Both the position numbers and the translations under genes were made by a program. DNA of 64,000 nucleotides from Heliopora coerulea. Its lineage: Eukaryota > Cnidaria > Anthozoa > Scleralcyonacea > Helioporidae. The notes under the pieces are model-generated. The model made no database searches. It was not told the DNA's origin and was given only the letters and a program-made list of their open reading frames with translations. The stretch is from the NCBI GenBank assembly GCA_030142905.1, contig JASJOG010000041.1, positions 1,111,501 through 1,175,500 of the forward strand. The letters are read 5' to 3'. Below are positions 10,636 through 23,019 of this stretch, one piece after another (position 1 is the stretch's first letter; every line of letters starts with the position of its first letter).

Positions 10636-13600
10636 ATGGCGTCCGAGCAAAATGTCAATAACTATTCCAACGAATATTTGATTGTTTTTGCACAAGAGCA
10701 TGTGGATTTTCGTATTCAGGTGCCAAAAATTTGTCTTTCGTCAAACTAACCACTTTTTGTGAACTATTACTATTTCAATAGCATCTGATTACTTCCTGCA
10801 TTGCATCGTATGTAAGCGGTGAGCTCGTGACACAGGATATGAGAAATTTCAAGCATAGCTTCGTCTGATGAAGTTTTTGCTGTTGCAGAGTCATTAATTT
10901 TTTTCCTGTTCCTAATCCCTAGAAATTAAGGGTAGGGGATGATAAACTAATTTCCGCAGGCAGTTTCTGTTGTACTTAGTTTCCAATATTGCTCTCCTAA
11001 AATTAGAGAGTGTTCGTGGTTCTGAATGTTAACCATTAAAGGGCAAGAGCACAATCTATCATTTTACTCTGGCTAATGCCGGCCCTGCTCCTAATAAGGG
11101 CTAAATAAGCCCTACCCCTTAATGAGTTAACAGCCATTTGCTTAACCCGTAAAGGGGCAGGGGCACACACTATTTTACCTTGGCTAACACCAAATCGTTT
11201 TACTCATGAAGGGGATGAGCCCTGTCCTTTAATGAGTTAAAAGTGACCCCAATTGAATGAGAGGTTTTATTGTATGTTTATGACATTGGATGAGTGCTAA
11301 CTCAACTAGTGGTTTAGCTCCCCTTTGTCCCATCCACTGCAAACCTACTAAATTCCCTTTTTGGTGGAGTGTTGAAAGAATTATGAATGTTGTACCACTA
11401 TACATAGCAACAGATTGTGCTATGCAGATTTAAAATTACTTATGCATACCAACAGGTCGTGCTATGAAAAGATAAATTCATGTATGATATTTAGACATCA
11501 AGCAGAACATATCCACCAACAAATATTTTTGTACCAATTTCTAGTCATACTTAGCATAACTGCTAGCTTGGCCACTTACATTTTTACATTGTAACCATTG
11601 TGTTGGTGGATGTACATGGCTTGATAACTGAATATCTAAGACCATTTTAAATTGGCATCACAAGACCAGTTACTTTGGTAATGTTAAATTTGCATAGCAC
11701 AAGCCATTGCTATACTCAGCTTTTCCAGTGCATTTCAGTGCAGTTTTTTGTCCCCCCTCTTGGTCCTGTATGGTGATATTTGAGTCATTCTTAAATGAAT
11801 TGGAATTTCTTTATGACTCTTTTCTAGGAACTAGAGTCAATCTGTTCTATTTTTGGAATACTTATAAACAATAGGATTACATTGCTTCATAACAGCAAGG
11901 TGCAGTAACATATTGTAAAAATGTAACCATGAATTTGGCATACCTTTAAATATGACAAACAGGCTTGCTGTTTTCAATAAAAAGTCTCTTTGCTGTTGAC
12001 CACTCACAGGATAGGTTATTTTAGTTTGGTTATTTTAATGGGCTAAGGAAAGGTTCTTTCTGCATCTATACAAATGATAAGAAGCTTACAACACAATATT
12101 GGACAATAGAAATTGGGATGGACAGTTATAAAAAATAAAGTTAGAATTTGAGGCATGAATGCCAGTCAGTGTTCAATAAAGGGGGTGCTGTAAAGCTCCA
12201 ATAAGGGGACAGTATGTTACTGTATTTTCCTCTTGACAGATGATAAGGATATTTCATAAAAACATGCCCTAATTGCCTTCAGAATACTGGACTGAATACC
12301 TAGAATCCAAGATTTTCTCTGACCCTTCATCATATCTTCCTGCATGGTACAACCTTTTAACTGCTTATAAGAATAAAATGTATGTAGATGTGGACCAGGA
12401 AATAAAAATGAGAGTAAGTTTTTGTAATGGGCAGGAGATTAAATTCAGTATTGGAAGATTTAATATGATGCAGAGATAAAGAGTGATTTGGACAAGCATT
12501 CATTATAAACAAATTATAGTGTTATCCCTTCCCTGAAAGACCATGCTGAAAATGCAGAGATCAAAGCATAAGCCATGTTGTACGTCAACCTGAAAAAACT
12601 GTAAACACATATTTTGATTAGTGTACTATTGCACTATACTGATGGGTGTAAAAGTTTCAGTAATGGCAGCTGTATGAGAATTTTGGCAACACACCACTTA
12701 TTGAAGTGAAAATGGTATTTGAACAGTTTCAGATAAAGCTCTAAAGAAACAAATTTTATTCTTCACAGAATCCTTTTTTGGTCCTTCATCTGACAGATGA
12801 CAATGCAGCAAAGCTAATTGCAAGAAGATCAATACTAATAAGGTATTATATGGATGTTGACTCCCAATAATACATCCAGTCCTCTAATACATATAATGTG
12901 TTACCATATTGTCACAGGCATTGACTTCTACTGTGGCAATCACCCACATCATATTCAGTGATGCCATATAAAGGTTCCCATATAATTGCAAGGATCATAA
13001 GTGTGCAATTGTCTTTTTCCAGTTGTAGCAATCATGAATGTAGGTCTATAGTCTTCTTTTACTACTTAGATTCCACATGACCAATATAAATGCTATCTAA
13101 TCATCCCATATCAGTATGATAGCAAGACAAAGTAGCTATCAGAAGTTAGTATGAATATTGCCTAATGTTAAAATTTATTACTGGTAATTACATTCAAGGA
13201 GACTCTACATTCATGAATGGAGAACAATCAGCAGCCATGTGGGGTAAATGTCTGCAGTGTTAGTATCCAGTTTCCCTTTCAATTTGAGAGGACAAATACT
13301 CATGACAGTACAACATATCTTCCAGTGCCAGCAGTTTTTCAGCAGAAGCAGTTAAGCTTTAGGCAGTTTTTACTTGTGTGCTTACTTAGTAACTCTAATA
13401 ACTTTTTGTTTACTCACCTACTTGCTAGTCTGGCAAGATACCAAATATAAGCCCAATATAACATGAATCTGGAGGTTTTTGTTTGGAGATTAAACCAGAA
13501 ATGACTTTGGGTTTGGGGTCTGTTTATGAAACATTTTGAATGTTGTTAATGAGGCTACCATTCATGTGATGACCCATTGTTTTGACACCCTGGTCCATTG

Positions 13601-16600
13601 TCTTGCTTATTACTAACATACATCTGTCTTCATGATCCATACAATATTCATCCAGGTCAATTTTGAAATTATTTGGATCTGGAGACACATTAGAAGACCT
13701 GATTCATAAACTCAAACCATGTCACTCCAATGAAATTGTAAGTTAAATATCTGTCAAGTTTACAAGGTGAATATTGTCTGAGTTTAGAGGAAAACAAGAA
13801 TGCTGAAAACAAGAAGTGTGAAGTTACGTGTTTTTGAAGTGATGTAGTCTTTTGTCAAGCTATGTAGGTCAGGTAGATGTAAACATCTGGCATAAAGGCA
13901 TGTGGCTTTGGTAAATCAAAAATGTTCATATAGGAGTAAATTTGTTGAAAAAATATTCTCATTTTGTAGCTATCACCTTACAGAAAAGATGACAGCTTTA
14001 AGATTAATGTGGAAAGTTTCAATAGAAAACTGAGCCAGGATAAGAAGCTAGAGTTCATCAAGGTGAAGTATGCATTCAGAGTCGAGAGATGGATGCATGG
14101 ACCCAATAGAGCCAAGCCTCCCTAGTTCCTTTAGCCCCTTCCAACATGCTAAAAATATCAGATTAAACACCAAAAATTGGGGTTTTCGGAGCTGTTAACT
14201 GTTTTGCCCTTCTCCCCAAACTTTAGGTCTTGATCCACCAGGGATTTAAACCTCCATAGATCTTTTTTTTCTGATATTCAAGCTCAGTCCTTTGGAAAAG
14301 CGATTTCGAGGATCGAACACGCAAACTTGGCTAATGATGACCGGCGGAGACACCCCACCCACCAAGCTACCGAGATCTAAGATGGGGAGTTAAGGGGGCT
14401 TAGAAATCATTTTTCTGAGCGTTTAGAGCTCGATGAACGTTCACATATCATCCATGATGTCACCATATTCTTCTTTTATGAGTTTATAACTTTTTTTCTT
14501 TCATATTGTGTAGAATTTATCATTTTTACCCCTTGAAGGAGACGTAAACCTAACAGACCCTGGCACAACATTGTCACTCGTACTGGATTATAGCAATGTG
14601 GAGACTGAGGGCCCTTCACGTTTATTTTTTGGACGGCTGGTATGTTTGAGAGCAAGCAGATGTTCTTGGGGCAGCTTTTAGAACATACACAAATGAGAGA
14701 TACTAATTTTCTCGCTGTTTTCTTTGAAAGCTTGTATGGTGTTGTATGACGAAAAAAAATCGTTAATTTTTTTTTGCGAGATTAAGAAACCAAAAGGGGT
14801 AGTCAGGTAACCACGTGAACATACGAAATACTGACGTTTCGAGGGATGGCCGTTTTATTTATGTACCTCTTTCAGTCCACAGTTCGCGGATTGCCGCTAA
14901 AAACTAAAGTCCAATTGATGCTTCCTAGGCCCTACCATAGCCTTAAGTAAAGGGGACATCCAACTTTGTACAAAATAGAACTTGCTATAATACGTGAACT
15001 TTTCTGTGATAATCGGCTTTTTGTTGAGTGAAGTTAATGCACCATTAAAACACAGGTAATTCGTTTTCCTCAGATTGCAAATGGACAGCGTCACCTGATA
15101 AAACATTACTCTTTGAAAACGAGACATTTTATCGGAAACACTTCAATGGACCCGCAACTTTCACTTCTGATGGCAAACATGGCCAAGGTATAGTACTTTA
15201 TAGCAAAATAATGAACGGATAGATATCGAGTGAAGTTTTTTTTTAACTTTTTTCCTTTTTTTGAGAATTTCGTTTTGTACAAACGTAACCATACTAAACT
15301 GTGACAGGATAGCGTGGCAACTTGGAGTTCTTCCAGCACGTCGGAAAGTCATCGGTGAAATTGTTTCTCACGATAGTTTTTTTTTTTTAAAAAAACGTTC
15401 TGGTTTTGAGTGGTGTGAGGAACTCAGTCTGAAGAGGCAAAGAAACAACCAAGGTTTTTCAAAATAAAGTTTCGGAGAGTTTCATTAAGGCGACCCTGAA
15501 CTGAGAAAAACTAATGCGAAAGTGCCTTGTTGAACATCCTCACGGCAATATTCCACAATTTCTTCGACATCTAATATAGTATGATTACAACCGTGACACA
15601 ATTTTAGAATTTAATAGACGCAAGCGTGCGCTGGAGGGCTACCGTTTTTAAAATAAATTGCAAATAAAATGAACAATTGTTTAGATTCCTAACTCTAAAC
15701 GTGTCTTTCACAAGTAAGATAAAAAAATTTAGTTAATGGTCACTCATTTGATTAACTATTTCAATATCCCTTGTGAACCCTAAACATCCACATCTCTCAA
15801 TAGTGAAATTAGTCGTTTTTTAATGGATAAAAAAGAATGCACGTATAGGTGTACAGTGGTTCGTTTTTATTCCAGGCATTTATTTCTTTTTGTAGTGTGA
15901 AGATGGAATGTTGGTTTATGATCCGTTTGTGGGCACTGGTAATGAAAGATTATGTAGAATTTTTCCTTAATAGTTAACGCGAAAAAGGAACTCAATTTCT
16001 TTGCGTTCTCTCAGATGAAGACGTGCAGTGACATTGTTGGGAAGTCCTAAACAACATTTTTGCATTGGTAACAACATTTTTCTACCACACCGGATGTACG
16101 CTTTCCACATTCCTTCAAACCGAGAGAAAACATCATCAATTCATAGAATAACCGCGACTCTTTCACTTACCCACCCATTTAATGAAGTTCCTGGCTTTAT
16201 ATTTGTTCTTTTTGTGTTGTGTTTTACCACAAGTCAGTTGTTGTTTGAAAAGAAAACCTGTGCAAAAAGCCATTTCCTTTCTTCTTGAACTTATATAGGT
16301 AGCATACTGGTGGCATGTTCTCATTTTGGTGCTTACTCATTTGGAAGTGACATCGATAGAACCTTGTTGCTTGGTAGAGGTGAGGAAAGCAGTAAATCAT
16401 GAAAATGAACATTGTTTGTTCTTATATCGTGCTCATCCACAAGATCTGTGTAAAGTTTATTTGCTGCTTTGAAGGTCATCCGTCAAGAGCCCAGGCCGTT
16501 GGAAAGTGGCGAGGTATGTGTTTAGTTATATTTTAACTTGAACTGTGGGGAGTGTATTAATGATTACTGACGTCTAACTTCAAGCCAGCTGGTTTTAACT

Positions 16601-19600
16601 TGAATATTGACGAGGGCCCAGTTGTTTAAAGATGATCAACTTGATCTTGGATCAGTTTTAAAACAAATTCTAACGATACTGTTTCCGAAAGTTGACAATA
16701 TTTTAAGAGTTTCAACGATCTAAGAAAGGTTTTACTTTGTGAAATTTAAATCTAACCGGTCCGCAAAAATCTACAGAACTAAAGCAACAGAACAAATGCC
16801 GAAAAGAATTGTGACATTTTGAAAACTCAGACGAGAGTCATCTTAAAAATTCGGAATTTTTGACAAGATAATACTCCACTGAGATTTAAGATTACTGTAA
16901 AATAAAAGAAAAAAATTATACCTTCTAAAGTTGTCGGCTAGTCATGGTTTTTAAACAACAAATCAACATATAATCCACGATTAGTCAACCCTCCTAAGCT
17001 ATTTAACTCTGCACAATGACATGCGAGGCAATGGACGTAGAATGTAAGAGAGGTATTGATTTAATCCACTACCTTGAAGTCGATGTTTCTCTGGTTTTTA
17101 GAGCAACTGATGCTTTAGAGAGCTGTGAAATAAACTTAAGGAAAGTTTTAATCCTTTGGAGATAATTTGCCTTGAAAACAGCCGGCGTGTGATTACCATC
17201 AGCAACTTTGGCTACATCACTTAATATAGAACGACTTGCTCCATTACTTCTTTCCATAGACAAAGATGAAAGCATCAAGTCAAATTTCAAGATGTATAAT
17301 TTGCATGGACGATACGTCGACGTATGGATGGGAGATCAGATCAACACAGCCTTAAGGAAAAACCCAATGTTTGACGCTATTGTCACTGATCGTAAGTATG
17401 ACTTCAAATGACTAGAAGTAGATGTTACAACCCTTCGCCATTTCACCTATGGTGTACTCACTATAGCAAGCCTAGTGCAGTACATGTTTCTAACGCAATC
17501 TCAAACGTCATTTGTGGTGCTTGTTTGATTATGTTCTGCATCTTAGCTCCATATGGGATTAGAGAAGGGAGTAAAAAATTGGCAACGGCAAAATCCCAGG
17601 AAACGGAAGAAAATCAAGAAGTCAAAGGGTATGGGTGAACTTTAAATCACGTTATATTGTTTTATAAATCATGATGTCAAATGTAGATTGCTGTGTTTCC
17701 GCAAGGTTTGTTTCTTAATCAGGGTTGTAGCAACAGGAGGGAGAAGTCCTGCAGTACTCCCAATACCTACATATTCATTCATGTTGCTGGTACCGTTCAG
17801 CACTACAGTTTTTTGGCATAAGAAAGCAAACGGCTTTGTTCTTGCCTGTTGTTGACTGAAACCGTCCCTTCAATCCTTTTTCGTCTCTACTGTTTTTTTC
17901 GGACTCCGTCTTTGGTTCTGTAATAAAACGAAAGATAGTGAAATTGAAGAAATTGTGATGAAAATCTCAGAATTAGTATTTATTTCTAGGAACGCTTTAC
18001 CGGTCCTGCAGGGCTGTGTCTTGTCCGAAGCGCTGTATAGTTTGTTGGAATTCTCAGCCCGATATCTTGTACTAAATGGCCGCTTAGTCTACTGGTTACC
18101 TACGTATAGACCCACGTAAGTTTTAACATTATTTATGTATTTGGAGGAAATTATAGAGATTGGTAGATTTTCTAGTTATTTTCTCTTATTTTTTTCTATG
18201 CTTGGTATGTAAATGTTAGGGTATGTATCAGGATTACCGTAATTCGCATATCTGAATCGAACTTTATAATGACGAGAACTCAGTGCTTGACTCTACTTTG
18301 GATTTCGACCCGTCGATTACGAAAGAGCCGTCACCAAGAAAAGACGTGACAAGGATTTATTTGCGCTCATTTTAAAATAAATACAAAATAAATTACCATA
18401 ATTAATGAATGGTAAAAGGGCTAACTACCCGAAATAACCTTTGGGACTTGAAAGGTCGAGCAGTGAGATTACTTAAATATTAGATATAAAAACTCAGTCA
18501 ATTTAACGAATGATATAGCTGACATGACTTAGACAACGTATGAAATAATAAAACATAGTTCAAGGTATAAATTAACAGGCAGAATCACAGATCACACTGA
18601 AAGGTTAGAATACTAGTAGTCTTCAATAAAGTCGATTAATTAAAACAAAATTGCTTAATTGTGATGTTAGATTTACCTCAATTAGAACAATATGAGCTAG
18701 AATTACAGATCACACTGAAGAGAGTGTAAGAGAATGTAACATAGACACACAAGACGGTGTTACGCAGACACAAGTCAGTGCTTATAACACGACGGCATTT
18801 CGTCCTTGTCATCACCGTTAAATTCGGGCCGTGGTATAGCCCAGTCATGGGACAACCTATAAATCACCAGCGTGGGTTGCTCCACATTTCCAGATCCGCT
18901 CTTCGCCAGCATCACCATATAGAACTACAAATGATTGCTCGATTTATTTCCAGTAATTTGCATTTACTTCCATGTATTTTTGTCTCTAATCTCCTGAGCT
19001 TTCGATCCGTTTACAAAAATACATGGAAGTAAATACAAATTACTGGAAATAAATCTATTACACCATGCCAAGTTTCAAAGAGCCGGTTGCTAAAATCATC
19101 CCTTGTTCTTCCAGGAAGTTTTTATAAAGTTATTATATTGTAAAACCTGTTATGTACATTCAGATATTCTGATGAACACATACCAAGCCACCCGTGCTTA
19201 AAGTTGTTGTACAACAGTGAACAAGTTCTGTCATCAAATGTTTCAAGGCGACTTGTTACCATGGAGAAGACCAAGGAATTCGTGGTAAGTGGTATATAAT
19301 TGGGGGAACATTCACACGTAAGTAATCTTCCTTTACTCAATGGCTGTCTGCAATCCGAAAATTACTTGTTGGATACCTTTCGGGAGCTTAGAAAAGTTTT
19401 CTGATTGAAAAGCTCAAAAGCATGGGCATTTATTAATGAATCAACACCACTGAACTCTAAAAAGACTGGAACGATACCTGTAAACTGTATTTTAAAGCCA
19501 ACATGGAGGCTGACATGCAGGTCAATTTGCAGGCCATCCCATTCCCCTACACAATAAAACACGCAACATATTGCGGAAAGCCACGGAAAAACTTAGCCTA

Positions 19601-20207
19601 AATTTCGGATTTTTTGACAGCTTTCTTTTTTATCCTTAGTAATTAATCATGAGATGTCAAATATTTGTTAGGAGCTGTATGGAACAAGCATTACTTCCTG
19701 TTTACTGGATTCATTTATCGTGTCTGAGGGGCTAATTACATAGAGAATTCCAGCCCGACCTTCCGATTATATACTTAAAAATAGGAGCTCGTGATTGCAT
19801 GAAGAAAGTTTCAGCCCGGTTTCAGCTACGCGGGCTGAAAATTTCTGCCCGGCTGATCGGGCTGAAAAATCCCATGTAATCACACGAAACAATTTCAGCC
19901 CGGGCTGAGAAGACGATTGACGGACGTGACGAGATTTAAATTGCCAAAACAACAGAGACTACCGACAAATTCCTGCCTGAGTTCACTTCCGATTTCAGTT
20001 TCAGCCCGGGCTGAAATATCTCACGTAATCGGGGCTTTTTTCAACCCGGTCTGCCGGGTTGAAATTTTCCTATGTAATCAGCCCCTAACCCTTGCTATTG
20101 CTGTATAGGAAGGAAAAGTCAATACCGTGGATGACCACCTACGAAATGTTTACGATCAGTTCCGAAAGAACTATTTTAATTTGGAGAAAAATGCTGCTGA
20201 TTATTGA
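10636..20207 (+). CDS. TRMT11: tRNA (guanine(10)-N2)-methyltransferase homolog TRMT11, 15 exons
   Basis: Catalytic subunit that methylates N2 of guanosine 10 in cytosolic tRNAs, working with the small partner TRMT112 (family knowledge). Exons: 10636-10719, 11828-11899, 12769-12842, 13656-13737, 13970-14062, 14514-14639, 15074-15187, 15896-15938, 16299-16379, 16475-16513, 17260-17391, 17547-17628, 17990-18115, 19164-19284, 20109-20207. All introns are GT-AG and every phase closes, giving 455 codons, close to the family's usual ~460. The N-terminal third (residues 1-180) is the THUMP-type RNA-binding part, starting MASEQNVNNYSNEYL and containing FAQEHVDFRIQ. SAM-binding motif I is DPFVGTGS (224-231), followed by FGSDID. 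Catalytic motif IV is DPPYG (313-317). RLVYWLPTYRP and SRRLVTMEK follow near the end. The start is the ATG at 10636, which gives the conserved N-terminus. Exon 2 has a weak donor (GTGCAG) and is the least certain exon. Confidence 0.93.
11029..11240. repeat. Two adjacent copies of a ~100-bp TIR-bearing dispersed repeat
   Basis: Copies at 11029-11130 and 11151-11240 lie in intron 1 of TRMT11. Each begins TTAACC(C)… and ends …CTTTAATGAGTTAA or CCTTAATGAGTTAA, so the ends are roughly inverted. Internal landmarks are TTTTACTCTGGCTAATGCC and GGGGATGAGCCCTG. Related copies occur at 8890-8988 (opposite orientation), 9225-9325 and 44821-44925, with partial traces at 33494-33555 and 51955-52030. No coding capacity; probably a MITE. 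Confidence 0.6.
14285..14388 (-). mobile_element. tRNA-derived SINE fragment
   Basis: Read on the minus strand it runs TCTCGGTAGCTTGGTGGGTG … GTGTTCGATCCTCG. This matches polymerase III A-box-like (TAGCTTGGTGGGT) and B-box-like (GTTCGATCC) elements. It lies in intron 5 of TRMT11. It is not a functional tRNA: the acceptor and anticodon stems do not form. Related heads occur at 39095-39225 and 43033-43163. Confidence 0.65.
18941..19055. repeat. 43-bp inverted repeat (hairpin)
   Basis: The left arm 18941-18983 and right arm 19013-19055 are reverse complements with one mismatch, around a 29-nt loop. The arm begins GATTTATTTCCAGTAATTTG. It lies in intron 13 of TRMT11 and would fold in the pre-mRNA. 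Confidence 0.9.
19727..20087. mobile_element. MITE with TTTCAGCCCGGGCTGAAA palindromes
   Basis: The ends are inverted: AGGGGCTAATTACATAGAGA on the left and, read in reverse complement, TAGGGGCTGATTACATAGGA on the right. Inside are repeated palindromes such as TTTCAGCCCGGGCTGA and GATCGGGCTGAAAA. No reading frame of its own. It fills most of the last intron of TRMT11 and ends 22 bp before the final exon. The target duplication is unclear. Confidence 0.7.
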
Positions 20208-20390
20208 AGGACATGCACGATACGTGATGACCTGGAACCTCCACTCGCTAGCTGTTTTCAGTCGCCACCGCCACAAATAGAGCCAAAGACCGAAAAATTC
20301 GTGACCTGTTTGGGATAACTACACAATATCCTTGATTAACTGACATTTCTGTTGAAGTACGTGAGCATAAAGAACCAAATACCTCACTGT

Positions 20391-20905
20391 CACCAATTTC
20401 CACGGTCACTTAATTTCGCGAAATTGAGAGAAGCACATTTCGCGAGACTTTAATTTCGCGATTGCGATAAAAAAAATCATATTAAAGGAAACTAAATTTC
20501 GCGAAAATTTCCAGAGTACAGGGACATAAACACAAAAAGGTGGATTGAACAGAGGATCGGTTAAATAGATTTTAACTTCGCTTATCACCATACAGCCATA
20601 CTTTGCAACTATATTTGGAATGGAAATATAGGGAAAAAAGTCCACAAAAAAACCAAGTTAACATATTCGTGATTTCGAAGAAGAGAGCGTAAGCATTGAA
20701 GGACAAATGCAGAAGCAAGACAGACTTACTTATAATCATGTGGACTGTAGTTAAGTTAATAAAAGGGGTTTTTATGGGTAGTTAAATTTCGCGCCGGTAA
20801 CTTTCGCGATAACTTTTTTTTCGCAGCACCTTAATTTCGCTATTTTTCGCCAACTGCGAAAATCGCGAAAATTGAGTTCCGCCAAAATTAGTAAAAAATA
20901 TGGTA
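20391..20905. repeat. Non-coding repeat with clustered TTTCGCGA motifs
   Basis: The 8-mer TTTCGCGA or its complement TCGCGAAA occurs repeatedly (about 20415, 20437, 20453, 20496, 20801, 20864), mostly as TTAATTTCGCGA. Both ends are enriched and the middle (about 20520-20780) lacks the motif, which suggests subterminal repeats of a non-autonomous transposon. No transposase is visible. It begins about 180 bp after the TRMT11 stop codon, so it may overlap the 3' UTR. Confidence 0.5.
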
Positions 20906-22975
20906 GTAACTCTTCGTGCAAGAGACAATCTCCGTAGACATAGTTACGCTTCCTGCAATGAACTATTGTTTGTACTTGGCCAGATTTAAAGAACGTTCAC
21001 TTCAAATCGCGAGGTTTACCGTCCAACTAAGCTATTACAAAGCCCAAGTAGACCACTATCCTTCTGTTCCACCTTGTTATAATGTCGAACTAAAGGCACA
21101 TTAACTTATCCTAAATAAATTTAGAGCTTTTTCGATAAGCTTACTTGTGCCTTTAGAACACCGTCCATATGACATATCTCGTCTAGTCGCATTTTTTACG
21201 AAGAACGATTTTAAGCAATTGAGATGTCTGGGCTATTTCTCTAGTTTGTTGAAGCATAAAGATTGAAATCCTTAGTCTAATATTTTCGAGTATTAAAATT
21301 GCAACCAAAATAACGTAAGGGAAGATGTGACAGCTAAGATATGTAGAACTGCGTACCGAGCTTCACAAATTTAATAAACCACAAAACCTTAGGTGAGAAT
21401 TTCCTTCTTATTCGACTTCGGTGAGTTCCTCGGTAATTTACCAGGTTCTCAACTGGAAGTTGTTCGTTAATCTACTTAAGTCAAAACCGTCTGAATCGTA
21501 TATAGATCCGTCACTCATGTTATGCCGAATGTTTCATAGTGGGAGGTACAAAATGGCAGACGAACTTGGTGTCTGGCTTGTAGATCTGCAATTTGCAGAG
21601 CTCTTCTATTTTTCGTAAGAATTGAAACCAAACCTATTCAACTTCTTTTCATACACTGAAGAGATACTGAACTCTCAAGACTAGGAAAACCCAAGTCATT
21701 TTGAACCAGCAGTGGAAAAAAACAAACTTCTTTTCAGTGAGGATTGTGAGAGAAGTAAATCGTTATTGCAAAGGACATGGTAATGGTTGGGATGTCAAAG
21801 GGACTTGTCTCCCAGAAAACCTATGAAGTCATGATATTCCAAGACGGCTTTGGTTCAATTATTGGATTCCTTTTTAACGGATTATCTCACGTTAAACACT
21901 GTCATCAAATCGGTTTTGTGATGCAGTGGAAATGCTAAAACGGAACATTGCTGCCAGTACTAATAATTTTGTCTACGTTATCAATCTTGCTAAAAAGAAA
22001 CCAATACTTACCCAACCGTCTTCAGAATCGACTACTTTAGCGCCACGTGGGCAGTTTTGAACGACATAGAGATAGTTTAAAATGCCCAGTAGGCTTGTTT
22101 TTGGCGTAATACTCTTTTAAATTCTTCAATTATTTTATTCTGGCTAACTCCAGATGATTTCATTCGCTAAGCGGGGACCTCTGGTCAAGAAAGGGTGACT
22201 AACCCTAAGAAAAATATTTTGTCTTCTTTTTCCCAGAATGTTTTGGTAATAGAGAATGTTGTGTGGTGCTTTTGCGGTCTAAACGTCTCTGTTGTTTTAC
22301 TTTCCGACCTGTTTACCAGGAAAGATGAGCTTAATGAGACCTGTGTGACCTTTCAGAAGTAATGCAAATGTTCCATGCATTGATTTGTGAGTGCGAATTC
22401 ACTCACATAAATCTGCGGGCACCAACGAGTGATCAATCCAAGTTTTTAGACCACTCCTCAAACATTTACATGGCACAGTATATCGGTAACCATTTTGTAT
22501 CATTAGCTTTACGTCTCTCACTAAAGATGCTGGAGATAAGTGTATCTGTTCAGCTCAACCTTGGTCCGGACTGTTATTCTGTACCACGTTGCCATGTGAA
22601 CAGTTCGCGAAGTTCTGCCAGAGATCGCGTCTGTCAGTGATCATGTTGTTGTTACAAACTAGTATGTATGAAACAAAAGAGTTATGCGACCTCAAATTTC
22701 AGATGCTTCAATCACAAACTGCTCATCTTTAACATTCTTTGCTGTTATGACATATTTTTGCCATGTTTGGGCTACGTGAAGACCAAATAAGCGAACAGTA
22801 ATGAGAAATATGGCCAGACGTCATTTTTTTGGCATGCATCAATTACCTTTTTGTTATTAAAGGTAACACGATAGCAGTGAGATGAACAGCGGGTGTGTTG
22901 CGACTGTAAGACACCTCCTAACCTGCTGAACGTGCATGTACGAAAAGGATCTTGTCTGCTTACAACTGGAGTAGT
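20906..22975. other. Intergenic spacer, no recognised gene
   Basis: Only short, low-complexity or domain-less frames are present (for example 92 codons at 22362-22640). I see no splice-linked exon chain, RNA gene or intact transposon. Confidence 0.5.
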
Positions 22976-23019
22976 TTAGTGCCTCTCTAGCTGTCTCAAA
23001 TTAGAAGGGTTCGTTAAAA

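Noticed and set aside
12273..12479. 68-codon frame with protein-like composition in TRMT11 intron 2
   Set aside because: Exons 2 and 3 join in frame and match the family without a gap there, so no extra exon is needed; no domain recognised.
20755..20763. AATAAA as the TRMT11 poly(A) signal
   Set aside because: It lies about 550 bp after the stop and inside the TTTCGCGA repeat; use cannot be judged from sequence alone.
22362..22640. 92-codon + strand frame before the tropomyosin-like gene
   Set aside because: No domain and no splice link to 23020-23772, which has its own good start.
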